Below, piece after piece: positions 11,300 to 22,684 of a stretch of DNA of 64,000 nt (position 1 is the stretch's first letter; every line of letters starts with the position of its first letter). The position numbers were made by a program, and so were the translations under genes. Origin of the DNA: Aristolochia californica. Its lineage: Eukaryota; Streptophyta; Magnoliopsida; Piperales; Aristolochiaceae. The notes below the pieces were generated by a model. That model was not told the origin of the DNA. It saw only the letters and a program-made list of their open reading frames with translations, and searched no databases. Location of the stretch: the NCBI GenBank assembly GCA_029961685.1, contig JARWKL010000005.1, positions 5,214,501-5,278,500 of the forward strand. The letters run 5' to 3'.

Positions 11300-13181
11300 C
11301 TCAAGCTGGTGGTCTCTTAGAGACCCAACTGGCATAATATCAGAGAGAGTAAAATCACTCTTAGCCGTAAGAATTCGCTCCATACTCCAGTCAAATGGTC
11401 ATAGTCAAAAATAACTTCTGCTCAATTTCACATCCAAAAAAGTAGCCCTAATGTGGGGCACGGAGTCGACCCACTTTCTCAGGGTGGCTCAAAAAATACC
11501 TCTTGGGAAAATAATAGATTTGACTCACGGTAGATGTTGGGCATACTCTTATCCTCTATAGGTAGTGGGCCTGTAGGCATTGCTTAGAAGTGTAGTAATA
11601 AACTCTTCCATCACGGTGTCCCTCCACAGGACACTGACTCTCAAATGGTAGGAGTAAAAATGCCAAATAAGGGGGGTAACGGGTAATAACCCGGAAGATA
11701 ATATTTTGGGGCCACCATGTTCTTTCTTCTTTATCATAATAATCAATGCTAACAACAAACAACAATTGAGAAGTTCTTCAATAATAATATCCCAACCAAA
11801 GAGACACAATAACAATAGTTGAAATGGGTTTGGACCCATATAACATGAAACAAATAGTCCTTAAAAATGACCCATAAAATAATCTGCAAATAGTCCATCA
11901 CTAAATAAGAAAGTTGCACCAAATAGTATGATGGAATCCAAGATAATAATCCAGCCGAAGAAAAATGACTAAGTCGAGCTGAGTTAAATATCAGACCAAT
12001 ATAGTTGAGTCGCACAAAAAATTGGTATAGAACTCGAACCTGGATATGTATCAATGAGGCAGGAAGCTAGTGAGTTGGGCCGAGTCAAGGTGACCCGATA
12101 GAGTTGATCTAGACCGAGTTGACTCGGCCGACTGGGTTAACCTGAGTGGAACAGAATGAGTCTGGCGTCCGCCCGTTGGGTTAATCTTGCAGGTCAAAAC
12201 ACACCCAATTCGGGTCACTCGGGGGATTAAAAGCACATACCTTACTAAGGCATTTTAATTATCCCCACGACCGAACAGAGCGCAAAAACCAAAGCGAAGT
12301 TGCTTCCACGACTCGGGAGAGATTTTTGAGATTACCGTAGTTGATGGGCCAGAGAATTGTCCGGAAAAGGAAACATAAGAAAATTTATTCTCGGTCGACA
12401 ATCATGGCAGGAACGCTTCACGACTTCCTCGCCATGAGAAATCGTCATCTTCAGTGCAATTTTTGGATGCCAGGCGGTAAAAAAGCAGTTGGAAGTTGTT
12501 CGGCATAACCAATCAATAAGTAGTCGAGTTCAGGCTGGAGATAATCAAGCAGCCGATAAGCTACCAATCAGAGCAAGTCATCGACAGCAGAGCAAGAAGG
12601 ATTTTCACGATGCTGGAAATCCCAAGTTGATGAAACCAGCTGGAATTTCTATGTTGTTAATCACCAAGACAGGAATGATTTCACGACTCTGGTATCCAAT
12701 TGCTCCAGAGTAATCTTTCCAGAAATAAATCACGCTAGCAAAGTGAAGATACCAGGAATCGTCGATATGTGAACCGAGTAATCGAAAGCGTTGTAAGAAC
12801 AAAATGACAATTATCAAAACTTCGTCTTTCTGAATCTAGCTTGCCCAGTTCGTTTTGCTTCTCATACTCTCTTCATCTGATCCGTCATCTGAAAAAGTGA
12901 AAATCTTCGTGTCCCCAAGATACAGCCATCTATTCTGTCTCACTCTCAGCTAAACATCTTTATTTCAGGCGGTTGTTGCCGTCTAGTCTTCTTTGATAAC
13001 TGACTCACGAAGATAAGAGCTTCTCTGTTAAGTGTGAACCTTCATATCGAAGAGATTTTATATGAAAATTACTAGCCTCCAACCATGGCGCTTTTGAGCT
13101 ACCATCGACCACTTGTCTATCTTCAGCTACGGAAAGCCTCTCCTCAACTCGTCGCATCGCTAGGGTCAGAAACGGTGACTC
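11300..13181. other. Interior of element B, no coding region recognised
   Basis: Non-coding in all frames as far as I can read. It includes 12050-12240, with repeated GAGTTGACTCGG-like words similar to 15800-15845. At 11290-11310, CTTCTAACACTCCTCAAGCTGG looks like a second LTR/polypurine junction. A higher-GC stretch (12250-12830) contains a 74-residue open frame at 12489 that I cannot place. Confidence 0.35.
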
Positions 13182-13374
13182 TGTTGGGTATACGACCAAT
13201 AGTCCCACATTGTTTAGAAGTGGGGAGGATCTTGGATATATAAGTATGGACACTATCTCTATTGGTACGAGGTTTTTTGGGGGTAAAGCTCAAGAGCAAA
13301 TCCATGAGGGCTTACAATATCATACCAATGTGGAGATAGGTAGTACTCATAGTCCTTACAAATGGTATTAGAGT
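13182..13374 (+). mobile_element. TRIM-like solo LTR with primer-binding site
   Basis: The sequence runs TGTTGGGTATACGACC...TCCCACATTG...GGATATATAAGTATGG...AGAGCAAATCC...CCTTACA (13182-13360), then AATGGTATTAGAGTC, a tRNA-Met-type primer-binding site. This is the layout of a short LTR family common in plants, recalled from memory. No second LTR was found, so it is a solo or partial copy nested inside element B on the opposite strand. Confidence 0.6.
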
Positions 13375-13850
13375 CATGCCCCGGAGTTAGCCAAGGTAGA
13401 TTAGCTCATCTCGGCCGTACTTTCTTGTGCTCCGACTCTTTTTCTGGTTTCTGGTTTGAGGATTTCTTGATGGGGAGTCCCTAGACCACCTCATTTTTTG
13501 GAGACAGACATCACAATGCATTTGGAAAAGAAATAACGCTTGCGCAGGAACCTTGTATGGCGTTGTTGAGCCGAGTTAACTCGGCTCAACTTGGATGCAA
13601 CTCAAAAAAGAAACTGGGATTCGGATTTTCTTTCTTCTCTTTCTTTTGTGGAAGAATCAAAAGGACCAGTTTCGAACTCTGGTTCAGAGGAGACAGCAGG
13701 CAGAGACAAAATCAACAGGTTAAAATGAGAAAAAAACAGCAAGAGAGTATCCGAGTAGAAGATTGCAGAAGTAAAGAACTTAATAATAAAAATGTTGGAA
13801 TTCTAAAAACACCATAGCTACGAGTCCTGAAAATCAATGTTCTGATACCA

Positions 13851-14197
13851 TATTGATTTTTAGGACTCCATAAATTAAGAGAGAGACACCCATTGGGAGA
13901 AAATAGGAGGAAGAAGAAGTTATGGACTTGTATCCTAACCCTTCCCTTGAAGCTCAATTTATAGATCAATAATTTATAATATTATAATTATACATCTAAA
14001 ACTTAAATTAATTACATCAATGCCATCTTTAAGAGATACTCTTTATTTACCTTCATGGCATCACTTGTGGCCTTCTCCTTGGTCTGTGTGCCTTGAACCA
14101 TCTTCCACATTTCTTGAATATGTATGCCTTCGTCTTATGGGCTTGAACCCATCTTCTAACACACTTGAATGTGTGGGTTTGGGCCCATCTTCCAATA
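13851..14197 (-). mobile_element. 5' LTR of element B
   Basis: It is homologous to 10862-11189 (shared blocks AGAGAGACACCCATTGGGAG, CTCAATTTATAGAT, TTTAAGAGATACTCTTTA and TTTGGGCCCATCTTCCAA). The termini are worn (TATTG...CAATA instead of TG...CA). The primer-binding complement TCTGATACCA abuts it on the left, and integrase sequence of element A abuts it on the right. Confidence 0.8.
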
Positions 14198-15600
14198 ATC
14201 CTCAAAGAATGTGACATTACTAGAAATAAACATTTTCCGAAGAGACGGATTGTAACATACATATCCTTTCTGAGAAAGAGAGTACCCCAAAAAAAATACA
14301 TTTAATTGCCTTGGGATCCAATTTAGTAGTATGGGGGGAAGTATTATGAACAAAACAAGTACACCCAAAACCTCTCAAAGGAAGAGAGAACAACTAATCA
14401 CCGGGAAAAAAGATGAGAATATGGTGTTTGGTTACCGAACACTGAAGAAGGTAACATAATAGGCTATGAGGATGGCATGGGCCCAATAAAAATGAGACAC
14501 ATGCATATGATGGAGGAGAGCACAAACAACTTCAAGAAGGTGAGTATTTTTTCTTTTAGCTACACCATTTTGTTGTGGTGTGTAGGCACCGGAAGTTTGG
14601 TAAATGATGCCTTTTTCCTAGTAAAAACATTGGAAGTTTGTAAACAGATATTCCTTGGCATTATCAGAGCGAATAATCTTTAAGGTAACGTTGAACTGAG
14701 TAGGCACCGTGGTACAAAAGACTTAAAAAAGAGGTAAGACTTTTAATTTTTTTTTAATAAGAACAACCATGTAGCCCAAGAGAAATCATCCACAAATGTA
14801 ATAAAATACTTTGATCGGGAAACATTGGAGATATTCATAGGGCCCCATATATCAGTATGAACTAAAGAAAATGGGGCAACACTTTTGGTTTCACCGCAAG
14901 GAGAATAAGTACTCTGTTGGTGTTTACTCACTTGACTTTCTTCATTGTTGAGACTGAAAATGGACTGTAATGTGGGAGTAATCAATTTGAGTGATAGAAG
15001 ATGTCTTAACCTATTGTGCCACTAAAGAGTCGTATGTTGAGCACTAGTAGTGGTTGTTAGTGCTGGTGAATCAAGATAGTTGAGCCCCCTTCTTTCACGG
15101 CCTCCACCAATAACCCGTTTTGTCTTCAAATCTTAAAGAACACGAGAAGTGGGAGAAAAGGTGATGGCATAGTTAATTTTTTTTTTGAGAGTTGACTAAC
15201 AGATAAAAGGTTGAATGGAAACTCAAGAAAAAATAAGACATCTTTTAAATGAAGAGTAGGTGTAACAAATGTGGACCCCTCCCCACGTATCTTGGTTTGG
15301 GATCCATCAGCTATATAAACAAAATTGTCAGGTAAACAAGGAGAAATAGAATTCAGGAGGGTACCATTATCTATCAAGTGCTCAGAGGCCCCAAAGGAAT
15401 GATCTAGGATGGAGAAGTAACTGAAACCATACTTGTTATAGAAATAGCAATAATAGGAGAAATCTTGGTGGAGGTGGCTTGGTTGTTTCTATAAGCCATT
15501 AAATGCTTTATCTTCTGAAGTAGTGCAAACTCTTCTATAGAGATAGTCTTCTGGCCTCTGGTGTTCTTAAGAGCCATCATAGTGCTGAACTTGTGAACAA
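14198..15600 (-). pseudogene. Element A: protease and integrase part of copia pol
   Basis: Minus-strand copia remains in pol order from right to left. About 15560-15420 is a protease-proximal segment. At 15377-15126 is the protease/pre-integrase region (SPCLPDNFVYIADGSQTKI, FPFNLLSVSQLSKK). At 14985-14743 is the integrase start (LVHTDIWGPMNISN, YFITFVDDFSWATW). At 14368-14198 is the post-integrase signature (QKGYVCYNPSLRKMF, SSNVTFFED). Several stops and frame changes. It joins in frame with the linker at 10861 if element B is removed. Confidence 0.85.
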
Positions 15601-16705
15601 ACCAAACCCCTCTGTGAGTAATAATACAAGGTAATCAATCTGAGGATTTTCTTCAACACAAATGTCTCAATTAAAGAGAGACAATATCGGTTATGGTAAT
15701 GAGCCAAGGCCCAAGTTATACTTATATAGCAACGGGGTTACTAGAAGCATCAACAGATAATGTGACACAATAGGAACTTTGATAATGAGCGAGTAAAGCG
15801 GAGTCAAAATACCAAGTCAAGTTGACTCAAGGTACTGAGTCAGATTGAGACACAAAAATTATGGGAGATCTGTAATTCACTTGGCATCCATTGGTGATCA
15901 CACTTGGATTCTGGTGAGCTCCTTGATGGCAAAGGCGGAAACATTCTTCTCAAAATTGTGGATTCCCTCACAAAATTTGGGCCTTCCTCATGAACCTCTT
16001 ATGAGGTTTGAAAGAAACATTTTTGTTGGTTAGTCGACTTGACATTCCCTCATTATTAAGTAATCAAATTGCAACAGAGAGATCATTTTTTCTACTTATC
16101 TACAAATTTTAGCTCTCTTGGTTGCTGATGTCGATGCCTTTTCGACTCTCGCTCTCTAAGATAGTGTTGAGTCCATGCCCTTTAAAAGTTACCCTCCCCA
16201 TGATCTTTTATCAACCATCACATTGATTTCAAAGAAGAATAAGGTAAAATTACGCACGACGATGATGAATTGGACAATTCCATCTACCGCAAAATTATGG
16301 CAAGAAGAAATGAGAAGAAGGGACTTGAAGACAAAGAATTGGACTTCATAGAGGTGGTTTAGAGATCACATTCGAGTAAAAACCAATGGGAAGAGAGTGA
16401 ATCACACTCGGGATTTTGACAATGAAGAGTTTATGAGGGAAGCTACTAGTAAGTATTGGGCAGTCAATTGAAGAAGAACAGGTAGGGAACCCAACTCATT
16501 GGGGCTGAGAGTCAGAGCCAAGAATCTAATACTTGTTGTTGAGCCCAACGAGTCTCCTCACATGGGTAGCGGGGAACAATGACCCGACTATTTAAAAATC
16601 ATGCAAGGAGCTAAAAGAATGACAGAAGCCAAAAACTCACAAAAAATTACAAAGAAATAACAAACTTAAGAAGAACAAGATATGAGAATAAAATTAAGAA
16701 TAACT
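15601..16705. other. Unassigned sequence beyond element A protease
   Basis: The gag and 5' LTR of element A would be expected here, but I could not recognise either. 15640-15845 loosely resembles the interior of element B (TTCTTCAAYA, AGAGACA, AGTTGACTC). 16230-16480 has plus-strand runs such as RRNEKKGLEDKELDF, without a family I know. Confidence 0.3.
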
Positions 16706-17042
16706 CATATTCTTTGTGAGTTGATCGGTAAACCCACAAACCTAGAGGACTTGATCTTATACATTATTAAAATTGTAGGAGATAAATTCCATTCATTGAT
16801 GTACACTAAGTAGAAAAATAGCTAGAATCAAAGTAAAATTAAACTATCCATACCCTAGTTACACAAAAAACATGAGTAAAGTAAATCACTATTACATAAA
16901 ATAAATACTTGATAGAACTAAAACACCTCTTAAGTGAGACTTATTTCCATGAGACTTATATAAGACTCCATCAAATTAATTTATGAGTGTGTCTCCTTTA
17001 TCATGAGAGTCACTTATGCTTCCTTATTTTCTTCTTTAACTA
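16706..17042 (-). mobile_element. LTR-1 copy 3 (about 16764-17042) with leader
   Basis: The leader TTGTGAGTTGATCGGTAAACCCAC precedes a worn primer-binding complement. The LTR then reads AAAATTGTAGGAGATAAATTCC through CTTCTTTAAC, with the shared blocks AAACTATCCAT, GTTACAC and AACACCTCTTAA. Both ends have lost their TG/CA bases. Confidence 0.65.
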
Positions 17043-18770
17043 TTTCAAATAAAAATATTGTTTGGGGTATTCTAAAGCTTAATTTTTAAATCAAGTTTTG
17101 TGTGATGCTTGCATGAACGTTAAACATTTGGAAAGCTCATATAATTCCATGAAAGTAATTTCTACCATCAAGCCTCTACAACTATTTCACAAGGATTTGT
17201 ACTGAAATATTGGAGTAGCAAGTCTGGGTGGAAAACTTCATGTCTTTGGGATTTTTGATGATTTATCTAGATACCCAGATTTATTTCTTGCACATTAGAG
17301 TGATGAATTTAGAGAATGTGTTATATAGGTCACCATGGTAGATGATGAAAAAGGTTAGAATATCACTACAATTAGGAGTGATAGAGGTAGTGAATTCATG
17401 AGGAAATTTGAAAAATTATATGATGAAAAGGGTTAGAAACATGATTTTCAACACCAAGGACACCCGGACAAAATGGAATGGCTAAGGGGAAGAATAGGAC
17501 CATACAAGAGATTTGAGGAATCATGTTGAATGAGTTCAATTTGCCTAAATATTTTTTTGCAAAAGTAGTTTGCACTAGTTGTTACATATTGAATGAAGTG
17601 TATCTGAACGCACCATAGGAAAGACCCAATATGAGATTTTTTGGAATGGTAGTACTCCCTATATTGGGAACTTCGGGGTGTTTAGATATAGGTGTTACAT
17701 CCTAAACATGAAGGATCACTTACAAAATAGAATCCAAATCGTATGAAGGGATTTTTATGGGGCTACTCAACAATGAGTAAGGCCTCTAGGGTGTTCAATA
17801 GAAGAACTCAATCCATAACAAAGTTCATTGATGTAAAGTTTGATGAGAGTTATCCAAGAAAATTTTTCCTTATCCAAGAAAGTAGTGATTAGGTTGAAAT
17901 TGAGGTCCTTGAAGCTCAAACAAAGCTTCAAGAGATCAATCTTGATAAAGAAAAGGATGTGGATAAGGATTATCATGACCTTCCAATAGAGGAAACACTC
18001 CATGACTAACCTAACTCAAGTAAAATAGAGGAAACATCTCATGATTATTCTAAGTTAAACTCAAGAAAAAGAATTCACAAATAGCCTACCTAAAGCTCGA
18101 AAATACATGTCAACTCATCCAAGAGAGCTTATTATAGGAGAAATTAGCAACCAAATGATAAGTAGGGGTATTTTAAACAAGGAAATGAATTATGCATTCA
18201 TTTCAGATTTTGAACCAAAAGACATAAAGGAGACCCTCAAGGATCTCAATTGGTTAAGCCATTTAAGAAAAACTAAGTTAATTCACTAAGAGTAAAGTGT
18301 GAGGCTTAGTTCCTCTACTCGACGGACGTAATGTCATAGGAACCAAGTGAGTGTTTAGGAAAAAGCTTGATGCATTGAGTGAAGTGGTGATTCAAGGTTA
18401 GGTTAGTTGTTCAAGGATAGTCTCAAGAGGGTATTGAGTGTGATTGGCCCTGGTGGCTAGATTAGAAGAAATTAGAAGTTTTCTAGCCTTTGAATGTTTT
18501 AAGGATTTCATATTATATCAAATGGATGGAAAATCAAAAAATTTGAATGATCTAATTGAAAAAGAGGTATATGTACTCAACCTCCACGTCTTGAGATGTT
18601 TCAAAACCAAATCATATGTTCAAGATCAAAAAGGCTTCGTATGGATTAAAAGATGCACCTAGAGAGTTGTATTATAGGCGGAGCCTACTCTTGATTGAAA
18701 TTATTTTCTTTAACTTAAACATGATACCACATTGTTTATCGAGAGTAGGAGATCACATATTGGTTATCCT
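17043..18770 (+). pseudogene. Ty1-copia pol remnant (integrase and RT), plus strand
   Basis: From 17190: integrase start (KPLQLFHKDL, FGIFDDLSRY). From about 17370: IRSDRGSEF. From 17470: QNGMAKGKNRTIQE and LNEFNLPKYFFAKV. From 18610: an RT block MFKIKKASYGLKDAPRELYY. From 18720: HDTTLFIESRRSHIGYP, the stretch before the RT active site. Stops and frame changes are frequent, and the region between 17760 and 18290 is open in pieces only. It sits between two minus-oriented LTR-1 copies, so those LTRs do not belong to it. Confidence 0.8.
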
Positions 18771-20133
18771 ATTGAATTTTTGGAGAAGAAAATAATCCAC
18801 TGGCTTAATAATAATTAAGTACAATGAGCTTTTATTTGTAATAGAGAAAATAAGTAGAATTATATTAGAATTAAAATACCCATGTCTTAGTTACACCCGA
18901 AAGTCTAACTCTTAAAGAAGTCATAGAATAATTAAACTACTAAACATAAATTAAAGATAAAAATCTCAATAAAAAACTCAAATTGAGAATTGGTGTTAAA
19001 GGTTAAAAAATAGACTTACATATATTTTTTTTAACATACAATTCCCCACATAATGTCTTGTTCTTGATGGCCTAAAACACCTAAAAAATTGAAGATTTTT
19101 GTTGTTGCTCGAACTTCTCTTATTGTTTGATTTTTTTTTGTTTCAAATATTGATTTCTCTTTGTCATAGTTTCGATTGCCAAAATTCTTTTTTAGTTGGA
19201 AATTAGCAGTAAAAATATTTTCATCAATATATTATTTTCAATATAGAAAGTTTAGTATGGAGGTGTGAACACCAAGGAAACTACAAGTATTGGGACAAAG
19301 AAGGAAGAAAAAGGTAGAATATAAACCTAAATTACTAAAAATGATAAATAAAACAAAGATCACATTATCTCTATGATTTGACTGAGGCAACTCACAAAAC
19401 TTGCTCTAGTACCATGTTGAATTTCTTGAAAATGAGAAATACTTCATTGATTTGTTCATAATTGAGCACAATGAGCATTTATAACAAAGGAAATAATTAG
19501 AATGAGATTACTATTAAACTACCCATGTTCTAGTTATACCCAAAATCACACACCAAAAAGTAAGTCCTAAAATAATTAAATAATTGAACATGAATAGAAG
19601 ATTGACATAATTAAAAACACCTTTAATCTAAATCTCTTCTATGAGACCTCCTTCTCATGAGGCTCTTTATAGAATCCACCGTATTAATTTCATCATTGTG
19701 ATACTTCTTGTTATGAGAGTCATTTAAGACTCTCCCACACTTACTCTTTAACAATATCTAAGAGTTGGCCAATAAACTCTATGACCTGCTCTACTACCAT
19801 GTTGAATTTCTAGAGAAGAAAGTAATTCACTATCTTGATTATAACTGAGTACAATGAGCATCTATTTGTAATAAAGAAAAAAAATAGAATTAGATTACAA
19901 TTAAACTATCATTTTCCCAATTACACCCAAAGTCAAATACTAAAGGATAAGTCCTTGAACAACTAAAAAATTGAACATAAAAAAATACCAACATAACTAA
20001 AACACCTTTAAACTGAACCTCTGTGAAACTTCCTTCCCATGACTCCTCTTAGAATCCATCATATTAATTTTGGCTTCATGAAACTTCTTGTTATGAGAGT
20101 CATGTAAGAATCTTTCATACCTGTTCTTCAATA
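18771..20133 (-). mobile_element. Cluster of three LTR-1 copies in tandem orientation
   Basis: Copy 4 starts at 18771 (ATTGAATTTTTGGAG) and fades near 19000. 19040-19414 is LTR-1 internal leader, homologous when inverted to 46332-46510. Copy 5 is 19415-19753 (TGTTGAATTTC...TCTTTAACA), with the primer-binding complement GCTCTAGTACCA ending at 19414. A 46-bp leader (19754-19799, ending GCTCTACTACCA) separates it from copy 6, 19800-20133 (TGTTGAATTTC...CTTCAATA). The LTR-leader-LTR order indicates nested insertion or unequal recombination. Confidence 0.75.
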
Positions 20134-20361
20134 ATTATCCTCTTACATGGATAGAATTTTTAAGATATTTCTTAATTGACTTGAATCTTGATCTTCAAGT
20201 CTTCAAGCTTTTTGAAAGTGTTTCTTCAAGACGACTTGACACTGACCTTGATTTTGTATCTCTTGAAGGAAATACATATGAAATACTTGAGTTGTAAATA
20301 TTATCTCAATTTGGTTATGTTTTATTATCATCAAAAAATGGATGAGGGTCACCCTAGGTCA
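20134..20361 (-). mobile_element. Fragment of LTR-4
   Basis: It matches the right end of the LTR at 30672-31993: TTCTTCAAGACGACTTGACA, CCTTGATTTTG, ATATGAAATACTTGAGTTGTAA and GTTTTATTATCATCAAAAAATGGATGAGGGTCA. Same minus orientation. Confidence 0.6.
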
Positions 20362-20894
20362 TCAATATGTCCTTTTGATTCACAACTATAGGGGAGAAGT
20401 CGAAGAAGAAGTACAAAAAAATGGTATTTTGTGGTATTTGATGTAGTATGCAATGAAGAATTTTATATGTTGTGGTAAAAAAATTTATGTGACCAGAATA
20501 TTCAAGGGGAGAACAGGATGAATAATTTTTTTCAGCCAAAGAAGATTAAAGACCAATAATTGTCTTTGTAAGTTAAAGTTACAAACTCCAACTTGAGGGT
20601 GAGTATCGAATAGCAGATTTAGAAAAGTCTTACATGATTCTCACAGAAAGAAGTTTCACATATGGAAAATTTATATGGTATAGTCTAACAAGATTTCTTG
20701 GGAAGAAGTCTCATAGAAGAAGTGTTTCAGTTCAGAGGTCTTCTAGTTTTATTTGTACTTTGTATTAATTGTTTACTTTAATTTTAATTAAAAAAATTGT
20801 TCTATATCTATCTAGGACATGGATAGTTTGATTTAGCTCTGATTTTATGTATTCCTCTATTATAAATAAAGGACCATTTTACTCAATTTCAACA
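20362..20894 (+). mobile_element. LTR-1 copy 7 with 3' internal end
   Basis: 20390-20603 matches the 3' internal sequence before the LTR at 48164 (ATGTTGTGG...TTTATGTGACC, AAACTCCAACTTGAGGGTGAG), including the polypurine tract. The LTR follows at 20604 (TATCGAATAGCAG) with TATA-like CTATTATAAATAAAGG. It ends near 20894 (ATTTCAACA), having lost about 30 bp before its end. Plus orientation. Confidence 0.7.
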
Positions 20895-21230
20895 GCTCAA
20901 AACTAGATATCATACACTACTTAGCAACAAAGGTCAGCCAGTAGTCAATCAAACTCCATTAGGTCAAGCATTGCAGCAAGCCAAGGTAGAGTTTAAACTA
21001 CACAAACTAATAGCAACAACATTCTCAACCATTGAACACAGTTGGATTTTCCTCCCATCACTATCTAATTTGTAAGAAACCTAACTGCATAGCAGATAAT
21101 TTTTGTATTAGTTGCAAGTTAGGGAAGCCACATTGACTTCCTTTTACTCATCATAAAAAATGAGCTACCAAAGTACTGGAAATCGTATATATAGATGTAT
21201 TGGTTTTCAATTTTCTTTTAATGTATTTTG
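20895..21230 (+). pseudogene. Small copia pre-integrase/integrase scrap
   Basis: The translation near 21070-21215 gives CKLGKPH, LPFTHHKK and ATKVLEIVYIDVL. This resembles the zinc-binding C-x2-C and the start of the copia integrase core. It has an internal stop. Short and degraded. Confidence 0.4.
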
Positions 21231-22029
21231 TTAAATTTTTAGATTTATTAGGTTTAACACATTTGGTAAATCTATTTTTTTATCATTTAATTATATAAAA
21301 TCTTGTTCATAAATAAAAATTTGATTCAAAAATTACACATGATGGGGGAGAGAACTATCTAGAAGCCAAAAATTAAAAAAAATGTTTTTATAAGACAGGA
21401 AATTCTCTTGATTTCGGTGACCTTGTTCAAATTAACTCACCAATTTGTTTTCTTAGCTTGCAATCTTCTTACCCATAAAAAAAAAGTCTTCTAAATTAGC
21501 AAATGGAAATTGGATGATCGTTCAAAGTTTTGGCTTTTGGTCTTTGGAAAATAAAATCAAAGATTAGGATTAAAGATAACTGCACTGAATCTCAAGCTTT
21601 TAGTCAATAATAATAAGTTGATACCAATTGTTTTATATGAAGTAAGTAGATAATAATGAAGTTGCGTTCATATTCTTTCTCTGGAGCTATCGTCTCTTTC
21701 TTCTCTTTATAAACTACCCACTAATCCATTCTTTCCTCAACTCAACCGTGTAACATCTTATTACCATGACATGATCAGTTGCTAAGGGAAAAATAATATA
21801 TGGGAGGAAGGTTGTGTGTTCTAGGGGAATCAACTGATGAGCTACTATCGAATGAATGATAATCATCCAAGCAATCACCACAAAATGGCCGAGGCAGAGT
21901 GGATTCTTGATTTTTTCAAACCTTCGTGTTTGTGGATGGAGAAGAAGCCACTGGAGAGTATGATAGAAAAGTGACCTACATTGAAAAAACTGACACTAGA
22001 AGAATGGGTGACGACCTCTCCGAATGTAA
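21231..22029. other. AT-rich intergenic sequence
   Basis: I see no gene. The stretch has poly-A runs and no recognisable repeat until the TRIM at 22030. Confidence 0.4.
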
Positions 22030-22355
22030 TATTAAATAATAGTCCCACATGGATTAGTGAGTAAAAAGATGTTAAGTTTATTAGTTGTAAAAGAAGCTTC
22101 CCAAGTTGATTAGTCATTTTGGGATGGGACTTGGACCCAAGTTCACATGGTATCAGAACATGTATTCATATATGGGCCTCCACCCAAAATTATCCACATG
22201 TAAAGCCATAAAAGAGGGTCTATACGTGAGGAGGGGGTGTTAAATAATAGTTCCACATAGATTAGTGAGTAAAAAAATGTTGAATTTATTAGTTGGAAAA
22301 GATGTTTCCTAAGTTGGTTAGTCATTTTGGAATGACTCTTGGACCTAACTTCACA
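22030..22355 (+). mobile_element. Complete TRIM retrotransposon with perfect target-site duplication
   Basis: The 5' LTR is 22030-22147 and the 3' LTR 22238-22355, both 118 bp. The first is followed immediately by the primer-binding site TGGTATCAGAAC (22148-22159). The second is preceded by the polypurine tract GAGGAGGGGG (22228-22237). The interior is only 90 bp and non-coding. TGTAA flanks both sides (22025-22029 and 22356-22360). By eye the LTRs differ at about 17 of 118 positions, so the insertion is old. TRIMs depend on enzymes of other LTR elements. A second, interrupted copy lies around 45950-48774. Confidence 0.9.
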
Positions 22356-22684
22356 TGTAATCAGAAAGGGAGGAGAAGTTCAAGCATTTGGTCGAGCACG
22401 AATGGATGGGCAACTCTTTTGTGGATATTTCTTCTGAGACAGCGTTTGCAGAAGGAAATGAAGGGCAAAATCACATATGTCAATGACTGATTAAGCTACA
22501 AAAGTCTTAAAGATTCCCCAAATCCATGTAACTTGCGAAGTACTTACAACCAAAGTTCTATAACCTCTGATCCTACCTTATTGTTATGGACTTATAAACA
22601 ACCCCAATCTCAAAAGCAAAAGGTTGTTATAAGTCTGCCAAGAGAGGTTAGGCAACATATAAACAACGTCTCTGTGGTATCTTT
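22356..22684. other. Sequence downstream of the SABATH gene
   Basis: No gene recognised. Part of this may be the SABATH 3' UTR (minus strand). No clear AATAAA-type signal was identified. Confidence 0.35.

Larger units (their letters stand above)
10862..14197 (-). mobile_element. Element B: 3.3-kb internally deleted LTR retrotransposon inserted in A
   Basis: Minus-oriented. Its 5' LTR is 13851-14197 with the primer-binding site (complement of TCTGATACCA) at 13841-13850. Its 3' LTR is 10862-11189, followed by a polypurine-tract complement CTTCCCCTTAAGTTGG. Just inside the 3' LTR a scrap of RNase H C-terminus remains (11190-11290, read on the minus strand: CSKLGVHDVL). The rest, 11300-13840, has no recognisable gag or pol. 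It holds a TRIM-like LTR at 13182. The flanks GTCTT (10857-10861) and ATCCT (14198-14202) could be a diverged target duplication. A's frame continues across the pair. Confidence 0.75.
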
